Shown here: in pieces, positions 5,989 through 7,620 of the stretch
Layout: every line of letters starts with the position of its first letter
Position numbering within the stretch: the first letter of the stretch is position 1
Source of the DNA: Planctomycetota bacterium
GTDB lineage: Bacteria > Planctomycetota > PUPC01 > JACPCR01
Assembly: GCA_030740295.1 (NCBI GenBank)
Contig: JASLXP010000580.1
Span: forward strand, 1 to 7,620
Direction of reading: 5' to 3'
DNA: 7,620 nt
Notes under the pieces: generated by a model
Told to the model about the DNA's origin: nothing
The model's input: the letters and a program-made list of their open reading frames with translations, nothing else
Databases searched by the model: none
Program-made: the position numbers and the translations under genes

Positions 5989-7620
5989 ATGAACGAAAAC
6001 CACCCTCGACCCAGTTTCCTTTGGATCAATACTCACGACCTGTGCGCAAGCCATCTCGGGTGTTATGGCGACGACTATGCGACGACTCCGAATCTGGACA
6101 GACTGGCAGCGGAAGGCATCCGTTACATCAACGCTTTCACCGCAGGGCCGATTTGCTCGCCATCTCGCACGAGCATCTTTACCGGCATGCATCCCACGAC
6201 CCTTGGGACCCACCATCATCGTAGTTTTGCGATCCGGCCGGAGCATGTCCGGCTTCTGCCGCAGTACCTGATGGATGCCGGTTACATCAGCACGCACATC
6301 AATACGGATATCAATTCCTACATCCCTCAGGACGAATGGGCTGAGTACCTCAGGCCCGATGACCTATGGGAGAAGCGGCCCAAAGACAAGCCGTTCTTTG
6401 CGGTCTTCAGCTTCTCAGAGTCGCACGCCAGCGCTTTTAAGATGACTCCCGACGAAGTTCGCAAGAAGCGCTCGAATCTGCTTCGGGAGGAGGAACTCCA
6501 TGATCCGGCCGATGCGCCGGTGCCCAGCTTTATCCCGGACGTGCCGCTCTTTCGCGAGAGGATGGCGCTCTTCTACGACACGGTGACGCAGGTCGATTAC
6601 CGGGTGGGCGAGGTGCTTACGAAACTCGAGGAGCACGGCCTCGCCGACGATACGATTGTGTTTTTCTGGGCTGACCACGGTTCGGGCTATCCGCGCGCAA
6701 AGACGCACGTCTACGACGACGGACTCCGGATTCCGCTCATCGTCAAATTTCCGAAGAGGTACCAGCATCTTGCTCCACACCCTCCCGGCAGCACGGTGGA
6801 TGATCTGGTGATGCACATGGACATGGGGGCGTCGCTCTTGAGCCTGGCCGGCTTGTCTTGTCCCGAACACTTTCAGGGACGTGCATTTCTCGGCCAGCAG
6901 AAGGACGAGCCGCGAGACTATGTCTGCAGCGCTCGCGATCGGCTGGACAACTGCAACGAAGTCATTCGGACAGTCCGAACCCCAAAGTATCGATACATCC
7001 GAAACTTTCTTCCGCATCGACCTTACGCTTCGTTTTATCCGGATGGCGGATTCTTCTCGGAAGTCCCATCGGAAGGAACGCCTGAGCGGGACTTCTGGGA
7101 GACCTCCTGTCTGCCGGGAGTGCAGAAGATTCATGACCCTGACGGCGTTTTCCTGAAGTTGGGGCCGCCGGTCATGGTCGGTCATCACGGCTTCCCTGAG
7201 AGCTACCGGCGATTCCCCATCTGGCAGGATTCAAAACCTCACGAGGAACTCTACAACCTCGAAAACGATCCTGAAGAAGTCCACAACCTTGCCGACGATC
7301 CCGATCACCAGCCCATCAAAGAGCAACTGCGCAGTCAGCTTTTCGATTGGATGCTCGAGACCCGCGACCTCGGCCTGATCGACGAAACAGAAATCGTTGT
7401 GCGTGCCGCGGAATACGGCGGCGTCAATCAGGAGGTCGGCAACCATTGCAATAACCTTGAGCGGATCCTGGCGACCGCGGATCTTGCTCGGTTGGGGGAG
7501 CAGGGGAAGCAGGAGTTAATCGAACGCCTCGATGATCCGGACAGCGCCGTCCGCTACTGGGCCGTAACCGGTCTGCTCTCTTTCGAGCTGGATTCTGACA
7601 TCACAAAGCGCCTGGAGTCT
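5989..7620 (+). CDS. Sulfatase without signal peptide, with HEAT-like C-terminal extension (partial)
   Basis: The frame is open from the ATG at 5989 to the window edge, 544 codons with no stop, so the 3' end is missing. It would hydrolyse sulfate esters or sulfamates; the layout recalls bacterial heparan N-sulfatase-like proteins (inference). FLWINTHDL is the first metal strand, with H16-D17 where most sulfatases have Asp-Asp. LGCYG and TTPNLDRLAAEGI follow, then C56-S-P-S-R60, the formylglycine signature. GTHHHR lies near residue 80, KPFFAVFSFSESH near 145, D229-H230-G231 is the second metal site, and YDDGLRIPLIV follows. LYNLENDPEEVHNLADDP at 421 ends the sulfatase fold. From about residue 509, ELIERLDDPDSAVRYWAVTGLL looks like one HEAT/PBS-lyase repeat, so the protein continues into an alpha-helical repeat domain. 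The N terminus shows no hydrophobic segment, so the enzyme should stay in the cytoplasm, unlike the sulfatase at 141. It lies in one transcription unit with the sulfatase relic. Confidence 0.93.
   Translation, partial: MNENHPRPSFLWINTHDLCASHLGCYGDDYATTPNLDRLAAEGIRYINAFTAGPICSPSRTSIFTGMHPTTLGTHHHRSFAIRPEHVRLLPQYLMDAGYISTHINTDINSYIPQDEWAEYLRPDDLWEKRPKDKPFFAVFSFSESHASAFKMTPDEVRKKRSNLLREEELHDPADAPVPSFIPDVPLFRERMALFYDTVTQVDYRVGEVLTKLEEHGLADDTIVFFWADHGSGYPRAKTHVYDDGLRIPLIVKFPKRYQHLAPHPPGSTVDDLVMHMDMGASLLSLAGLSCPEHFQGRAFLGQQKDEPRDYVCSARDRLDNCNEVIRTVRTPKYRYIRNFLPHRPYASFYPDGGFFSEVPSEGTPERDFWETSCLPGVQKIHDPDGVFLKLGPPVMVGHHGFPESYRRFPIWQDSKPHEELYNLENDPEEVHNLADDPDHQPIKEQLRSQLFDWMLETRDLGLIDETEIVVRAAEYGGVNQEVGNHCNNLERILATADLARLGEQGKQELIERLDDPDSAVRYWAVTGLLSFELDSDITKRLES

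Noticed and set aside
6415..7188. 257-codon open frame on the minus strand
   Set aside because: It is antisense to the second sulfatase, whose frame has all family motifs; the antisense product is Arg/Val/His-rich with no domain.

Overview
The window looks like part of a carbohydrate or sulfated-glycan utilisation locus from a sulfatase-rich bacterium. A Planctomycetota or related PVC-type lineage is the best guess. The reasons are two type I sulfatases plus the relic of a third, a SUMF-domain protein, a Gfo/Idh/MocA protein of GH109-like character, a cupin resembling sugar isomerases, and an alpha/beta-hydrolase start of a kind I associate with planctomycetes. This assignment is inference from gene content; there is no rRNA, tRNA or other phylogenetic marker here.

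Layout, left to right: (1) 141-1688 (+), an exported arylsulfatase with a complete Cys-type active-site signature. (2) 1689-1890, a convergent intergenic gap with a short direct repeat and a small inverted repeat. (3) 1891-2682 (-), a cupin protein with an exact cupin motif 1. (4) 2683-2983, a 301-bp divergent control region with two perfect palindromes. (5) 2984-4051 (+), a Gfo/Idh/MocA-fold protein with the GH109-type YPTHGLGP motif. (6) 4144-4646 (-), the signal peptide and start of an alpha/beta hydrolase that breaks off and runs into an unrelated coding-like tail in another frame. (7) 4659-5648 (-), an exported SUMF/FGE-fold protein lacking the copper-binding cysteine pair of true formylglycine-generating enzymes. 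(8) 5723-5974 (+), an 83-residue gene made of a signal peptide joined to the C-terminal tail of a sulfatase, with the catalytic core absent. (9) 5989-7620 (+), a second sulfatase, without signal peptide, that leaves the window still open and carries the start of a HEAT-like C-terminal extension.

How the parts may work together: the first sulfatase would remove sulfate from a glycan outside the cytoplasm. The GH109-like protein and the cupin could act on released sugars inside. The second, apparently cytoplasmic, sulfatase could desulfate imported saccharides. Both sulfatases carry Cys (C81 and C56) and so need formylglycine maturation, but the only FGE-fold protein here probably cannot supply it. 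The part between 4144 and 5974 shows signs of decay by deletion: two separate genes are cut and each still keeps an intact translation start.

No tRNA, rRNA, CRISPR array, insertion sequence or convincing rho-independent terminator was seen.
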